This document shows, in pieces, positions 1-8,675 of a stretch of DNA of 64,000 nt (its first letter is position 1; each line of letters starts with the position of its first letter). The notes below the pieces were generated by a model. That model did no database searches and had not been told where the DNA came from. It saw nothing but the letters and a program-made list of their open reading frames with translations. The position numbers and the translations under genes are program-made. The stretch is from Sipunculus nudus (lineage: Eukaryota; Annelida; Sipuncula; Golfingiida; Sipunculidae), in assembly GCA_026874595.1 (NCBI GenBank), contig JAPPUL010000084.1, positions 483,001 through 547,000 of the forward strand, given 5' to 3'.

Positions 1-992
1 CGAATATAGCAACGATAGAACAAATATTCCCTAAAGTTAAAAACTTATTTGGAGATGATGACTTTTCAAATATTATAAGGCTTTGGGAGGCTAACTTTCC
101 TGAAAAAACTAATATGATATCTACCAAAGACTTTCATGTTTATGATAAGATACTTTACTATATTGGCTTTGCTTATTTGAAAAATGATGAGCCTCTTAAA
201 GCCATTAAGTATTTTGATATGTATAGCTCAATTGTTGATAGCAAGGACAAACTAAGAGATGTATATTTTTATAGAAGCATTGCGCACATAAACACCAATA
301 CCGAACTTGATAGAGCCATATTAGACCTAAAAAAAGCTTTGCAGTTAAACAAAGAGTATTTTAATAGTGATTACAAGTGGGCAGTTCAGATAATATGGAA
401 CATTGCAAACTGTAGTACCTTAATTCTAAAGACTAATGAAGAGAGTAAAAGACTGTATTACGCCAGGAACTTGGGTATAAAAGACTTTTACGCCCAAAGC
501 GTTAAGCAGCTAAAACGTGGTAGAAACTTAGCATCTGCTAATAATGACATTAAAACTCAAGCAAAGTTTCAAATTGAGCTTGGACATATATATAACACTC
601 GTAAAAACTACAGGCGAGCTATTGAAGAATTCAAAGTAGGCATTATATTAATTGAATCAACCGGCATTAAAATAAATGAGGAGACAATAGCAACTAAAAA
701 CGCTTTAGGAAGCACATACTCAAGTATAAAGCAAAATAACCAAGCAGCAAGATATTATACAGAGGCCCTAAACGATTTAGACAAGGCTTTTGGAATAAGC
801 ATTAATCAAAAGAAGGTTTATGAGGCACAAATAAATCGTAATCTTGGTTCATTGCTAATACGAACAAAACAATATAAAAAATCATTGCCTTATCTTGAAA
901 AAGCGCTTTCAATTGCGCGAGAACTTGATATACCGACAAAGAATTATGAAAAGAAGTATGAGGAAGGAAAGAAGTTATATGAAGCACAATGA
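1..992 (+). CDS. TPR-repeat protein, 5' end outside the window
   Basis: The frame is open from base 3 to the TGA at 990-992, so the gene starts before the window; the first internal ATG at 114 is not a credible start because coding sequence continues upstream of it. At least three tetratricopeptide-like helical pairs are visible in the C-terminal half, built around motifs such as LGHIYNTRKNYRRAIEEF, LGSTYSSIKQNNQAARYYTE and LGSLLIRTKQYKKSLPYLEKAL. TPRs are protein-interaction scaffolds, and no catalytic domain is seen in the visible part. The partner and location are unknown because the N-terminus, with any signal peptide, is missing. It is followed 57 bp later by elbB on the same strand. Confidence 0.75.
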   Translation, partial: NIATIEQIFPKVKNLFGDDDFSNIIRLWEANFPEKTNMISTKDFHVYDKILYYIGFAYLKNDEPLKAIKYFDMYSSIVDSKDKLRDVYFYRSIAHINTNTELDRAILDLKKALQLNKEYFNSDYKWAVQIIWNIANCSTLILKTNEESKRLYYARNLGIKDFYAQSVKQLKRGRNLASANNDIKTQAKFQIELGHIYNTRKNYRRAIEEFKVGIILIESTGIKINEETIATKNALGSTYSSIKQNNQAARYYTEALNDLDKAFGISINQKKVYEAQINRNLGSLLIRTKQYKKSLPYLEKALSIARELDIPTKNYEKKYEEGKKLYEAQ

Positions 993-1049
993 TATAAATA
1001 AAGCTTAAATAAAGCTTAAAAATAAGATAGTATGGAGGGAAAAATAACT

Positions 1050-1703
1050 ATGAGTAAAATAGGGGTAATGTTGTCTGGGTGTGGAGTTTACGATGGCAGT
1101 GAGATACATGAATCTGTATTAACGTTGCTTTCGTTGGACAGGCGTGGGTTTGAGATCGTATGCATGGCACCTGATATAGAGATGATGCATGTAATAGATC
1201 ACTGTACGGGTGATGTTACGGAGGAAAGCCGTAATGTTTTAGTTGAATCAGCTCGAATTGCACGTGGAAATATAAAAGATGTAAAGGAGATAAGTAAAGA
1301 CGATATAGACGCGCTGATATTTCCTGGTGGTTTTGGAGCGGCTAAAAATCTATGTAATTTTGCAACTAATGGTACAGAATGCGTTGTACAAAAGGATGTG
1401 GAGCGACTTATACGGGATATGCACAGAGCAGGCAAGCCTATGGGATTTGTTTGTATAGCACCTGTTATAATATCGAAGGTTCTTGGCAAGGTGAGTGTAA
1501 CAATAGGCAATGATGAAGATGTATCAGGCAAGCTTAAGTTGCTTGGCAGCAATCATGTTGAATGTAGCGTAAAAGAATTTGTTGTAGATAAGCAAAACAA
1601 GATAGTAAGTTCGCCAGCTTATATGCTTGGGCAACGTATTACAGAAGTAGCAGAGGGCATAGATAAGACAGTAGATGCGCTTATGGGCTTATTAAAAAAC
1701 TAG
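1050..1703 (+). CDS. elbB: ElbB family DJ-1/PfpI-like glyoxalase
   Basis: This 217-residue protein matches the ElbB branch of the DJ-1/PfpI superfamily along its whole length: an opening IGVMLSGCGVYDGSEIHE, a central FPGGFGAAKNL, the nucleophile-elbow region GFVCIAPVI with its Cys, and a C-terminal PAYMLGQRITE. E. coli ElbB has weak glyoxalase activity and is associated with isoprenoid synthesis, but its physiological role is poorly defined. An upstream in-frame ATG at 1032 exists, but the GGAGGG at 1034-1039 overlaps it and sits 10 bases before the ATG at 1050, which also gives the usual family N-terminus, so I chose 1050. It is convergent with the next gene, 32 bp away. Confidence 0.92.
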   Translation: MSKIGVMLSGCGVYDGSEIHESVLTLLSLDRRGFEIVCMAPDIEMMHVIDHCTGDVTEESRNVLVESARIARGNIKDVKEISKDDIDALIFPGGFGAAKNLCNFATNGTECVVQKDVERLIRDMHRAGKPMGFVCIAPVIISKVLGKVSVTIGNDEDVSGKLKLLGSNHVECSVKEFVVDKQNKIVSSPAYMLGQRITEVAEGIDKTVDALMGLLKN

Positions 1704-1735
1704 CATGTTTTTATATTAATGCCATAATAGCTTTG

Positions 1736-2542
1736 TCAAAAGCTAGCCAAAGTATCCAGTGCAGTTAAAAGAAGTGTTTTACGAGCTTTTTTTAAGCTTT
1801 TGGAATTAAAATACCAAACCCATTTATCATCACCCACAAAATCGCTAATAGAAAAGATAGCAGCAAGTTGACAATTTTTATTTTTATTTTGCGCAATGCC
1901 AAAAAGGACAGCACATTCCATATCAATACATAAAACACCCATATTCTTATACTTATCTATTTTGGCATAACTTTCCCTATAAGGGCTTACGACGCTTAAA
2001 CAAGCACCTTTTTTATAAGCTAAACAACTCTCAGCTAAAGTATAACATATTAAATTAACTAAACAAGAAGAGCTAAACACTTTATTAGCCTCTTTATTAC
2101 TTGTATCAAATGCTAATTTAGCAAGCCCCAAAAAATCGCTATCAATAAAAGAATAACTAGGGACAATAAGGCTATAGGGTTTCAAATCACTTCTAAGAGC
2201 GCCAGCAAGACCAATTAAGATAAAGTTTTTGGCCCCGCAAAAGATAAGCTCTTCCAAAACCATAGAAGAAACGCTACTGCCAATAGGCAAGATAACAAGA
2301 GCAATATCACTATCTTTGTATTTGAAGAAAGCAATTTTAACATAATCTCCAAGCCAATTATAAACAGATAGTTTACTATTTGTATTAAGAAGCTTATTAA
2401 TGTCGTTTAACGAAGAGTCAAAGAATGATAAAACTACATATATAGGAACCTGCTTAACGATAAAGTCATAAGATTTGCCAAAACGCTTTTTAAGCAAGGC
2501 TTCAGGAGTAATTATAGAATTATTATTATTATTAAGCTGCAT
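1736..2542 (-). CDS. Nucleoside phosphorylase (PNP/UDP family)
   Basis: A 268-residue protein with the PNP_UDP_1 fold signature: a glycine-rich phosphate-binding stretch (LPIGSSVSS), the central LIGLAGAL strand, and the substrate-site motif CIDMECAVLFGIA, which resembles the VEMEAA segment that binds ribose and base in uridine or purine nucleoside phosphorylases. A later SDFVGDD fits the conserved Asp of the base pocket. It would catalyse phosphorolysis of a nucleoside to base and ribose-1-phosphate for salvage. The substrate cannot be told from sequence alone. Codons prefer T or C at the third position, unlike the plus-strand neighbours, as expected for this strand in this block. Confidence 0.75.
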   Translation of the reverse strand: MQLNNNNNSIITPEALLKKRFGKSYDFIVKQVPIYVVLSFFDSSLNDINKLLNTNSKLSVYNWLGDYVKIAFFKYKDSDIALVILPIGSSVSSMVLEELIFCGAKNFILIGLAGALRSDLKPYSLIVPSYSFIDSDFLGLAKLAFDTSNKEANKVFSSSCLVNLICYTLAESCLAYKKGACLSVVSPYRESYAKIDKYKNMGVLCIDMECAVLFGIAQNKNKNCQLAAIFSISDFVGDDKWVWYFNSKSLKKARKTLLLTALDTLASF

Positions 2543-2701
2543 ACATTTTAATCTTCATATAAGAGTAGAGCCGTTAAAACAATATGAATCTAGAAGTAAA
2601 AAGTAATAAAGCATGCTTTTTAAAAAGGGTTTTAATATATTTTATTTTATTTTTGCAGTAGACCCTCGAAATAAAAGTAATAGAAAGTAGGATTGTTATT
2701 T

Positions 2702-3799
2702 TTGAAAAGACAATTAAAGCCAAACTTTATTTTAATACTTCTTATAATATCGTTGATATCGTGCAGCTCAAAAGAGGCGGAAAGGGAGGATGCGCAAGAA
2801 AGGGTTAAAGGCACTTCAGAACAAGGCAACTCAGTTTTTAATAGGCAATCTTATAAAGAGAATAGAAAAAGGAAAGAAGGTAAGGAGAGGGATTACAAGG
2901 AGAGGGATTACAAGATAAACTATTATAGTAAGCGGCGTTGGTGCCCACTTAAGGATGGTTATAATTACATGAATAGTTTAGATGGGCGATTGGAGGCTAA
3001 GTTAAAGAACTATTATAAGATATATTCTATTGGTGGGCAGGTGTTAAAGGAAGAGAGTTATAAAGATATAAATACGGGACATGGGAGTTGGTTTTACTAT
3101 AATGAAGATGGAGCACTTGCAAAGGAGCTATTGTATAAGGGAGGAGATTTAGAAGAGGAGTATCTATATGGATATGAGAAAAGCGGTTATAAGGGTTATA
3201 AGGGTTATAAGGGTTATAAGGGTTATAAGAAGGAAGAATCCCATTATGTATATAGGGGAGGTAAAAAGCGGCTTAGATTAAAATCGCTTTATTATTATAA
3301 CAGGCTGGGTGATGGTAGGGCAGAGCTTGGGAAAATAGAGAATTACAATGCTGGGATACTGGATGAATATATAAAGTTTGAATATGATAAAAAGGGACGG
3401 GTACGTAAGAAGTCAACGTTTTTGTACAAATCTCACCTGAAAAGCTACATACTCTATAAATACGGTCTGGACAATACTTTAGAACTTGAGGAGACATACA
3501 ATAGGCAAAATAAAATAGTTGAAAGGGTAGAGTATAAAATTAAATTAAGAGGAGGCAAGAAAGTATTATCAAAGAGAGTATTTCGCCGTAACTTAAAAAA
3601 CAAACTTAAACTTACAACGAAAATCAACTATTCTTACAATGAAAAAGGCTTAAAGGTAAGTGAAGTTGGCTTATCAAATAGCGGAGGGAAATTAAAGAAA
3701 GATTATAATATAGTATATGGCTATGACGAGAGTAATTGTAAGGAATCCGAGAAGCGATATAACGGAGAAAATGAGTTAATAGAAAGTTTAGTGTACTAA
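2702..3799 (+). CDS. Lipoprotein with YwqK/MORN-like aromatic repeats
   Basis: The N-terminus MKRQLKPNFILILLIISLISC is a lipoprotein signal with a relaxed spirochaete-type lipobox, followed by a charged linker. The rest is made of short aromatic units such as GHGSWFYYNEDGALAKELLY and YIKFEYDKKGRVRKKS, which recall YwqK/MORN-variant or YD-type beta repeats of bacterial surface proteins. I chose TTG at 2702 because AGGA at 2689-2692 lies 9 bases upstream; a TTG at 2693 would have no spacing. Two in-frame tandem duplications occur: a 15-bp doubling giving ERDYK twice near 2886, and a five-copy 9-bp array giving GYK five times. Function is unknown; probably membrane-anchored and exposed at the periplasm or surface. 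Confidence 0.7.
   Translation: MKRQLKPNFILILLIISLISCSSKEAEREDAQERVKGTSEQGNSVFNRQSYKENRKRKEGKERDYKERDYKINYYSKRRWCPLKDGYNYMNSLDGRLEAKLKNYYKIYSIGGQVLKEESYKDINTGHGSWFYYNEDGALAKELLYKGGDLEEEYLYGYEKSGYKGYKGYKGYKGYKKEESHYVYRGGKKRLRLKSLYYYNRLGDGRAELGKIENYNAGILDEYIKFEYDKKGRVRKKSTFLYKSHLKSYILYKYGLDNTLELEETYNRQNKIVERVEYKIKLRGGKKVLSKRVFRRNLKNKLKLTTKINYSYNEKGLKVSEVGLSNSGGKLKKDYNIVYGYDESNCKESEKRYNGENELIESLVY
3185..3229 (+). repeat. Five tandem copies of a 9-bp unit (GGTTATAAG)
   Basis: Five perfect 9-bp units lie inside the lipoprotein gene and encode five Gly-Tyr-Lys triplets. Copy-number change would keep the reading frame, so this array can vary protein length without inactivating the gene. Confidence 0.95.
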
Positions 3800-3889
3800 G
3801 AAAGCGTTCTCTTTATTAAATATAGATTGTAAATGTGCTTCTTGCTGTTTAAAAAGAGTAAGCTTATAAAAGGATAAAAGTTTTTTGTT

Positions 3890-4876
3890 ATGGAAGGATA
3901 TAGCCTTGAATATGATGATAATAGACGTCATAGTATACTGATAGCGGATGATTCAAAGGTAATACTAAATTTAGTAACAAAGATATTAAATGAGCAAAAC
4001 TATAATATACTAACGGCGTTAAATGGGGAGGAGGCTCTTGAGCTAATAAAAAGCACTTCTATTGACATCGTGCTTACAGACATCAATATGCCAAAGTTAA
4101 ACGGCTTTAGTTTAATCGAGGAGTTACAAAATTTAGAGCTTAAGATACCTTATGTAATGATGACGGATAGCGAGATAAACCGATATTTAGAACTAGCAAT
4201 TAAAAATGACGTAGGAAACATACTAAGCAAGCCAATAAATAAAGATGAGCTTCTAACAACAGTGTACAAATTGCTTTATCCTGACACATTATTTGGGCTA
4301 CACAATTATCTTAAGGTAAGTAAAGATGCTATAAAAACGTTAAAGATAAAAGGGTCAAACGAGTGTTCAAAGCTGCTGCCTATGGTATTAAAGGAAGCCG
4401 AGGAAAAGACTAATTTAAGTAAAGATAGTCTGGCAAGCTTATATTTAGTATTAAACGAACTTGCAATAAACGCAATATACCATCCTCATGGATTTACAAA
4501 GGAAAAGGAAGAGCGAAAGGTTGTAGTATTAGACGATACTCAGATAGAGATAAGTTATGCTTACGATGAGAGTAAGTTTGGAATAAGCGTTACAGACTTT
4601 GCAGGGAAACTAAGTAAAGTTAAAATATTAAGCTCATTTAGAGACTTATTCGTAAGTAACGAAAAGATGCAAAAGGCGCTGGATAAAGGTGAAGACCCAC
4701 TACCCTATATAAAAGATAAGGGACGTGGTTTACAAATAGCCCGAGAACTTTCAACAGAATATTATTTTAATATACAAAAAGATAAGAAAACCCAACTAAT
4801 AATCCTGACAAACAAAGAAGAGCAAGAAGAAAGTCGCGGTAATAGCAGTTCAATAAAGATTAACGAGATATACTAA
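3890..4876 (+). CDS. Response-regulator receiver fused to a HATPase_c-like (RsbW-type) domain
   Basis: Residues about 15-130 form a receiver domain with the acidic pair D20/D21, the phospho-acceptor D64 in LTDINMP and the conserved Lys in LSKPI. After a linker, residues about 150-310 carry features of a GHKL ATPase: an N-box-like LNELAINAIYHPHG and a glycine motif DKGRGLQIAREL. No DHp histidine domain lies between them, so this looks like a phosphorylation-controlled anti-sigma-type or single-domain kinase rather than a classical hybrid histidine kinase. Output and partner are unknown, and no anti-anti-sigma (STAS) gene is adjacent. It appears monocistronic, with AGGA about 14 bases before the ATG. 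Confidence 0.8.
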   Translation: MEGYSLEYDDNRRHSILIADDSKVILNLVTKILNEQNYNILTALNGEEALELIKSTSIDIVLTDINMPKLNGFSLIEELQNLELKIPYVMMTDSEINRYLELAIKNDVGNILSKPINKDELLTTVYKLLYPDTLFGLHNYLKVSKDAIKTLKIKGSNECSKLLPMVLKEAEEKTNLSKDSLASLYLVLNELAINAIYHPHGFTKEKEERKVVVLDDTQIEISYAYDESKFGISVTDFAGKLSKVKILSSFRDLFVSNEKMQKALDKGEDPLPYIKDKGRGLQIARELSTEYYFNIQKDKKTQLIILTNKEEQEESRGNSSSIKINEIY

Positions 4877-4924
4877 TAAATTTATTATCTTTAAGAGTCA
4901 AAATCTAATCTTAGCAATACTTTA

Positions 4925-4956
4925 TATTATAAATACTATGTATTATAAATACTATG
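4925..4956. repeat. Two tandem 16-bp units in the gap before the YpdA-like gene
   Basis: TATTATAAATACTATG occurs twice back to back, followed by a partial third copy (TATTA). The sequence TTAGCAATAC also flanks the array on both sides, near 4911 and 4971. This lies in the presumed promoter or leader region of the downstream gene. Confidence 0.9.
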
Positions 4957-5003
4957 TATTAATATCTGTATTAGCAATACCCTGAGAGGTGAATTAAAAA
5001 TAA

Positions 5004-6020
5004 ATGTATGATGTAATAATAGTGGGCAGTGGGCCTTCGGGGCTTTCATGTGGTTATATGTGCAAGAAAGAGGGTCTAAAGTATCTTATAATCGAGAAGG
5101 GAACTATAGCTGAGTCAATATATAACTTCCCGATATCGATGGTCTTCTTCACAACAAAGGAATTAATTGAGATAGGAGGTTATAGATTAAATATATTCAA
5201 TAGCAAACCAAGCCGAGAGGAGGCTCTTAATTACTATGGTCAATTTGTACTTGATAATAAGCTAAATGTTAAAACGTATGAGGAAGTAAAGGCTATAGTG
5301 GGTGCTGATAATGACTTTGTAGTTGAGACTAAGACAAAGCTTAATGAAGAAAATAGTTATAGAAGTAGGAAGATAATAGTTGCAACGGGATCATTTGACA
5401 ATCCTCGAATGTTAAATATACCGGGTGAGGGACTAAGTAAAGTATCACATTATTATAAAGAGGGTCATTTATACACAAACCAAGATGTTGTTATAATAGG
5501 TGGTAGAAATTCAGCAGTTGAGGCAGCGCTTGAGATTTACCGTAAAGGCGGACGTGTAACAATGGTCCACAGGGGTGGGGAATTTGCTCATTTAAAATAT
5601 TGGATAGAGCCAGACATATTAAACAGGATAAAAGAAGGGAGTATAAAGTGTTACTACAGTGCAAATGTTAAAGAGATAAGGATAAATGAAGTTGAGATAG
5701 AATTAGGGCATGGAAAGGATATTACACTTAAAAAGGATATTACACTTAAAAACGATTTTGTATTAGCACTTACTGGTTATAAGCCAAGTTTGGAGTTACT
5801 TGAGAAGCTAGGGGTTGTAATAGATGAGAAGACATTGGAGCCTGAATTTAATGCTAAGACATATGAGACTAATATATCTGGAGTATATGTTGCAGGAGTA
5901 ATAGTTGCAGGTAATAACTCAGGCATAGTATTTATAGAGCAAGGCAGATTCCATGGAGAGTATATAATACCCAATATTGCAAGGATCATAAAAGAAGATG
6001 TTAAAAAGGTAACAAAATAA
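5004..6020 (+). CDS. ypdA: YpdA-family FAD/NADPH disulfide reductase (putative bacillithiol-disulfide reductase)
   Basis: The protein (338 residues) opens with the FAD-binding GSGPSG motif and carries a second dinucleotide motif GGRNSAVEAALE for NADPH near residue 170, as in the YpdA branch of the thioredoxin-reductase-like flavoproteins. The segment YNFPISMVFFTT is characteristic of YpdA, and a late TGYKPS and C-terminal GIVFIEQGRFHG agree. No CxxC redox pair of thioredoxin reductase is seen. In Firmicutes YpdA reduces bacillithiol disulfide; whether this organism makes bacillithiol is unknown, and no bshA/B/C gene is in the window. An 18-bp tandem duplication near 5716-5751 gives a repeated KDITLK. 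A hairpin follows the stop codon directly. Confidence 0.8.
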   Translation: MYDVIIVGSGPSGLSCGYMCKKEGLKYLIIEKGTIAESIYNFPISMVFFTTKELIEIGGYRLNIFNSKPSREEALNYYGQFVLDNKLNVKTYEEVKAIVGADNDFVVETKTKLNEENSYRSRKIIVATGSFDNPRMLNIPGEGLSKVSHYYKEGHLYTNQDVVIIGGRNSAVEAALEIYRKGGRVTMVHRGGEFAHLKYWIEPDILNRIKEGSIKCYYSANVKEIRINEVEIELGHGKDITLKKDITLKNDFVLALTGYKPSLELLEKLGVVIDEKTLEPEFNAKTYETNISGVYVAGVIVAGNNSGIVFIEQGRFHGEYIIPNIARIIKEDVKKVTK

Positions 6021-6023
6021 AAA

Positions 6024-6064
6024 AAGAGACAACCTGCTTAATTTAAAAAGACTGGTTGCCTCTT
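6024..6064. terminator. Hairpin, possible terminator after the ypdA-like gene
   Basis: Eleven-base arms AAGAGACAACC (6024-6034) and GGTTGCCTCTT (6054-6064) pair with one G-U, separated by a 19-base loop. It starts four bases after the stop codon at 6020. There is no strong T run afterwards, so termination efficiency is uncertain; the minus-strand gene ends 125 bp further on. Confidence 0.55.
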
Positions 6065-6188
6065 TATAAGGAACGCTACAAAGAGAAAGTCGTCGGTTTA
6101 AAGAAAAAGATTAGACATTTTCTATACAAGAAGTAAAAAAGTAGAAATTAAAATAGAGGTTAAAATAGAGATTATAGAAAAGGCATGC

Positions 6189-6803
6189 TTAAAACCCAGA
6201 TTTAATTACCTCATAAAAGATGTCATGCCAAGTGCTATTAGCACTTTTAGCGGCTTTTTCTAATCCCTTTTTAAGATAATAGGCTGACTCATAACGATAT
6301 CCTAACCTATTAAGCTCAAAAGCTATATCATGATAATTAAAATAGTTCTTTGGGTTATCAGAAATTATGCTATTAAAAAGCTGTTTTGCCTTTGAAGCAT
6401 TTCCTAAAGCTAGATTACAAATGGCAATATTTCTTATAATAAAATTATTTCTTTTAAAAGCTCGTTTACTTTTGTTGTCGTATAAAAGATATGCATCAAG
6501 GAGCTCTAATGCCTTTTGATACTTACTAAGCCCCATATACCGAATAATAAGCCTTTCAAAAATGTTGTAATACGAAACACAAGGATTATTCATATCACGT
6601 TTTAGCATATTAGAATATACGCTAGAAAGCTTTTTGGTAACAGCAGCAGTATTATAGCTCTTTAGATATTGCTTTAGGCTTATGGCCAAAGGATCTAAAT
6701 CTTCTTCTGATATGGAATTTATATCAAGGGAAAGAAGCTCATCTAATGTCATTAAAGATATGGCATGCCAACCTTCACTATAATCTATATCTTTATTACT
6801 CAT
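6189..6803 (-). CDS. TPR-like helical protein
   Basis: A 204-residue soluble protein with no signal peptide. The central and C-terminal parts have TPR-like pairs, for example LSKYQKALELLDAYL, IAICNLALGNASKAKQLFNSII and LNRLGYRYESAYYLKKGLEKA. No enzymatic motif is seen. It lies 76 bp downstream of rsfS on the same strand and may be co-transcribed with rsfS and the rhomboid gene, but no ribosome-binding site is evident before its ATG. Role unknown. Confidence 0.65.
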   Translation of the reverse strand: MSNKDIDYSEGWHAISLMTLDELLSLDINSISEEDLDPLAISLKQYLKSYNTAAVTKKLSSVYSNMLKRDMNNPCVSYYNIFERLIIRYMGLSKYQKALELLDAYLLYDNKSKRAFKRNNFIIRNIAICNLALGNASKAKQLFNSIISDNPKNYFNYHDIAFELNRLGYRYESAYYLKKGLEKAAKSANSTWHDIFYEVIKSGF

Positions 6804-6843
6804 AGTATGGCTTAAACTTTGTCTTTTGATAAATCTTCTTTTT

Positions 6844-6901
6844 TATCATCTATAAACATATCATCTATAAACATATCATCTAAAACATATCATCTAAAAC
6901 A
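6844..6901. repeat. Four tandem 14-15 bp units at the 3' end of rsfS
   Basis: Two 15-bp units (TATCATCTATAAACA) are followed by two 14-bp units (TATCATCTAAAACA). The rsfS stop codon (6880-6882) falls within the third unit, so the last residues of RsfS come from the repeat and copy-number change would alter the C-terminus. Confidence 0.9.
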
Positions 6902-7233
6902 AAAGCTTTATCCCATATTGATTCTATATTATAGTATTCTCTTGTTATTTGTAGGAAAAGATGTACTACCATAAATCCAAAATCTATAAGTAACCATGGG
7001 TTGTCGCTACCCTTTAATGAGTTTAGCTTCTTTACGTCAAACTCTCTTAACATATTTTCTAAATGACGGGCAATAGATCTTAAATATACTGTAGAATCTC
7101 CGCTTGCAACTATTGCAAAGTCATATACACCGCTAATATGCTCAACATCAAATAATCTTACATCATGTGCTTTCTTTTCTATAAGAAAACTTACAGCTTT
7201 ATAGGCAAGCTCTTTCGCCTGATTTTTGTCCAT
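6880..7233 (-). CDS. rsfS: Ribosomal silencing factor RsfS (Iojap/YbeB)
   Basis: The 117-residue length and sequence fit RsfS: an N-terminal helix ending in KKAHDVRLFDV, then DFAIVASGDSTVYLRSIARHLE and the C-terminal WLLIDFGFMVVHLFLQITREYYNIESIW. RsfS binds ribosomal protein L14 (uL14) and blocks joining of the subunits when nutrients are short. It is usually near nadD and other translation genes; here it lies between a rhomboid gene (55 bp upstream) and a TPR gene, with no nadD visible. The C-terminal residues are encoded by a tandem repeat. Confidence 0.93.
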   Translation of the reverse strand: MDKNQAKELAYKAVSFLIEKKAHDVRLFDVEHISGVYDFAIVASGDSTVYLRSIARHLENMLREFDVKKLNSLKGSDNPWLLIDFGFMVVHLFLQITREYYNIESIWDKAFVLDDMF

Positions 7234-7288
7234 ACATTCTAAATAATATTATAATATGAGCTATCTTTATAATAGGCTCTTTTAAATT

Positions 7289-7930
7289 TTAGAGTACAAA
7301 AGCTTTTTGCTTATCCTTATCCTTATTCTCAGTTAAAAGAATAGCTGCAAGTACTCCTGATATTGCTCCAAACAAATGCCCTTCCCAAGAAATATAACTT
7401 TGTCCTGGGGCAATCCCTTTAATAAAGGTATTGGCAAATGATGCGAGAACTCCTAGAATCTCATCACTATCGAAAGGTACAAAACCATGTATAATAAAGC
7501 TATAACCCAGAAAAACACTTATCGTGCCTAGCAACGCTTTAAAATTTCGTCTTATTATTGAACCTAATAGTAAAAACGATAATAACCCAAATATAAGGGT
7601 ACTTGCTCCTATATGATTTGAACTCCTGCCAAATAGCCATACCAAAAGTCCGCTTGTCAATATTATAAAGACAAACACTTTATAGGCTATGTCTTTATAG
7701 AAGATTAACGTTATTGGTAGCAAGAATAACAAAAAGATACTGTTATTTATTATGTGCATTGCATTCTCATATAAACTAGCATGCAATAACGGAGATAACA
7801 AAACCCCTATAAGCCCTCGCAGCTCTCGTGGTATAATCCCATATTGATTTATATCGTAGAATAAATTGACTAGCGCAAATACCCACATAAGAAATACAAA
7901 GAATAGCGCAAATCTTATCTTTTCAAACAT
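7289..7930 (-). CDS. Rhomboid-family intramembrane serine protease
   Basis: A 213-residue multi-pass membrane protein with about six hydrophobic segments. The catalytic serine lies in HIGASTLIFG (Ser110) and the catalytic histidine in the last helix, GHLFGAISG (His185), matching the GxSx and HxxG motifs of rhomboids. An N-terminal HIINNSIFLLF corresponds to the conserved His/Asn helix. Rhomboids cleave transmembrane helices of client proteins; the client here is unknown. It may head a minus-strand group with rsfS and a TPR gene. Confidence 0.9.
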   Translation of the reverse strand: MFEKIRFALFFVFLMWVFALVNLFYDINQYGIIPRELRGLIGVLLSPLLHASLYENAMHIINNSIFLLFLLPITLIFYKDIAYKVFVFIILTSGLLVWLFGRSSNHIGASTLIFGLLSFLLLGSIIRRNFKALLGTISVFLGYSFIIHGFVPFDSDEILGVLASFANTFIKGIAPGQSYISWEGHLFGAISGVLAAILLTENKDKDKQKAFVL

Positions 7931-8034
7931 ATTTAATTAGCCTATATTCTATTTTGATTATAGCTCCTTAAATATATATATTTAACTTTAATATACGCAA
8001 ATTTAAATGTATGATTTTATTTATGCTTGTTTAT

Positions 8035-8460
8035 TTATGCTTGGGCTTTACGTTTTTTACCGTCTTTTTCAAAAAGTGGGGAAGATATTAGAAAATCTGC
8101 AGTCGCTCGATTACAGGCTATTGGTATATCATAAAGTACTGCCAGGCGAAGTAACGCTTTTACATCTACATCGTGCGGTTGTACGCTTAATGGATCCCAA
8201 AAAAAGACCATTAGATCAAGCTCGCCTTCTGCAATCATTGCTCCTACCTGAGAATCGCCTCCCTTTGGCCCGCTCAATAATACATTAACATCAAGTCCTA
8301 CTTCGCTTACAACTAAATTACCCGTTGTCTTCGTTGCCCAAATGTCGCATTGGGCTGAGAGCGTCCCTCTATTAAAATGTGCCCACTCAACCATATCTTT
8401 CTTTTTTGAATCATGTGCTACTAAAGCTATTTGCTTCTTTTCTACCTTCTTTTCTACCAT
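8035..8460 (-). CDS. mgsA: Methylglyoxal synthase
   Basis: The 141-residue protein carries the methylglyoxal synthase motifs in order: IALVAHDSKKKDM, LSGPKGGDSQVGAMI with the catalytic Asp, DLMVFFWDPLSVQPHDVD and the C-terminal IPIACNRATADFLI. It converts dihydroxyacetone phosphate to methylglyoxal and phosphate, a bypass that relieves sugar-phosphate build-up. AGGAGA lies about 14 bases before the ATG, a longer spacing than usual. A 93-codon plus-strand frame over the same DNA is its shadow. Confidence 0.95.
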   Translation of the reverse strand: MVEKKVEKKQIALVAHDSKKKDMVEWAHFNRGTLSAQCDIWATKTTGNLVVSEVGLDVNVLLSGPKGGDSQVGAMIAEGELDLMVFFWDPLSVQPHDVDVKALLRLAVLYDIPIACNRATADFLISSPLFEKDGKKRKAQA

Positions 8461-8675
8461 ATGAAAATTTATTCTCCTAAAATATAGTGGCCTTTCTATA
8501 ACACCACATTATAATCATTTTTAATTAATACGCATAGGCTATATAACAAAATCCTTTCTACTCCTACTCCCCATTATCCTCTCCTAAATAAGATTTATAA
8601 AGTCAAACTTTATTTATAACACATACTATAGCATATAAATAAACAAAATAAACATTTTATTAGTAAGTTTATCAA

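Noticed and set aside
1728-1745. TAGCTTT/AAAGCTA hairpin between elbB and the phosphorylase gene
   Set aside because: It overlaps the phosphorylase stop, has a 4-base loop and no T run, and could arise by chance in AT-rich DNA.
8007-8288. 93-codon plus-strand frame
   Set aside because: It lies over mgsA, whose minus-strand product matches methylglyoxal synthase throughout; the plus frame has no ribosome-binding site or recognisable sequence.
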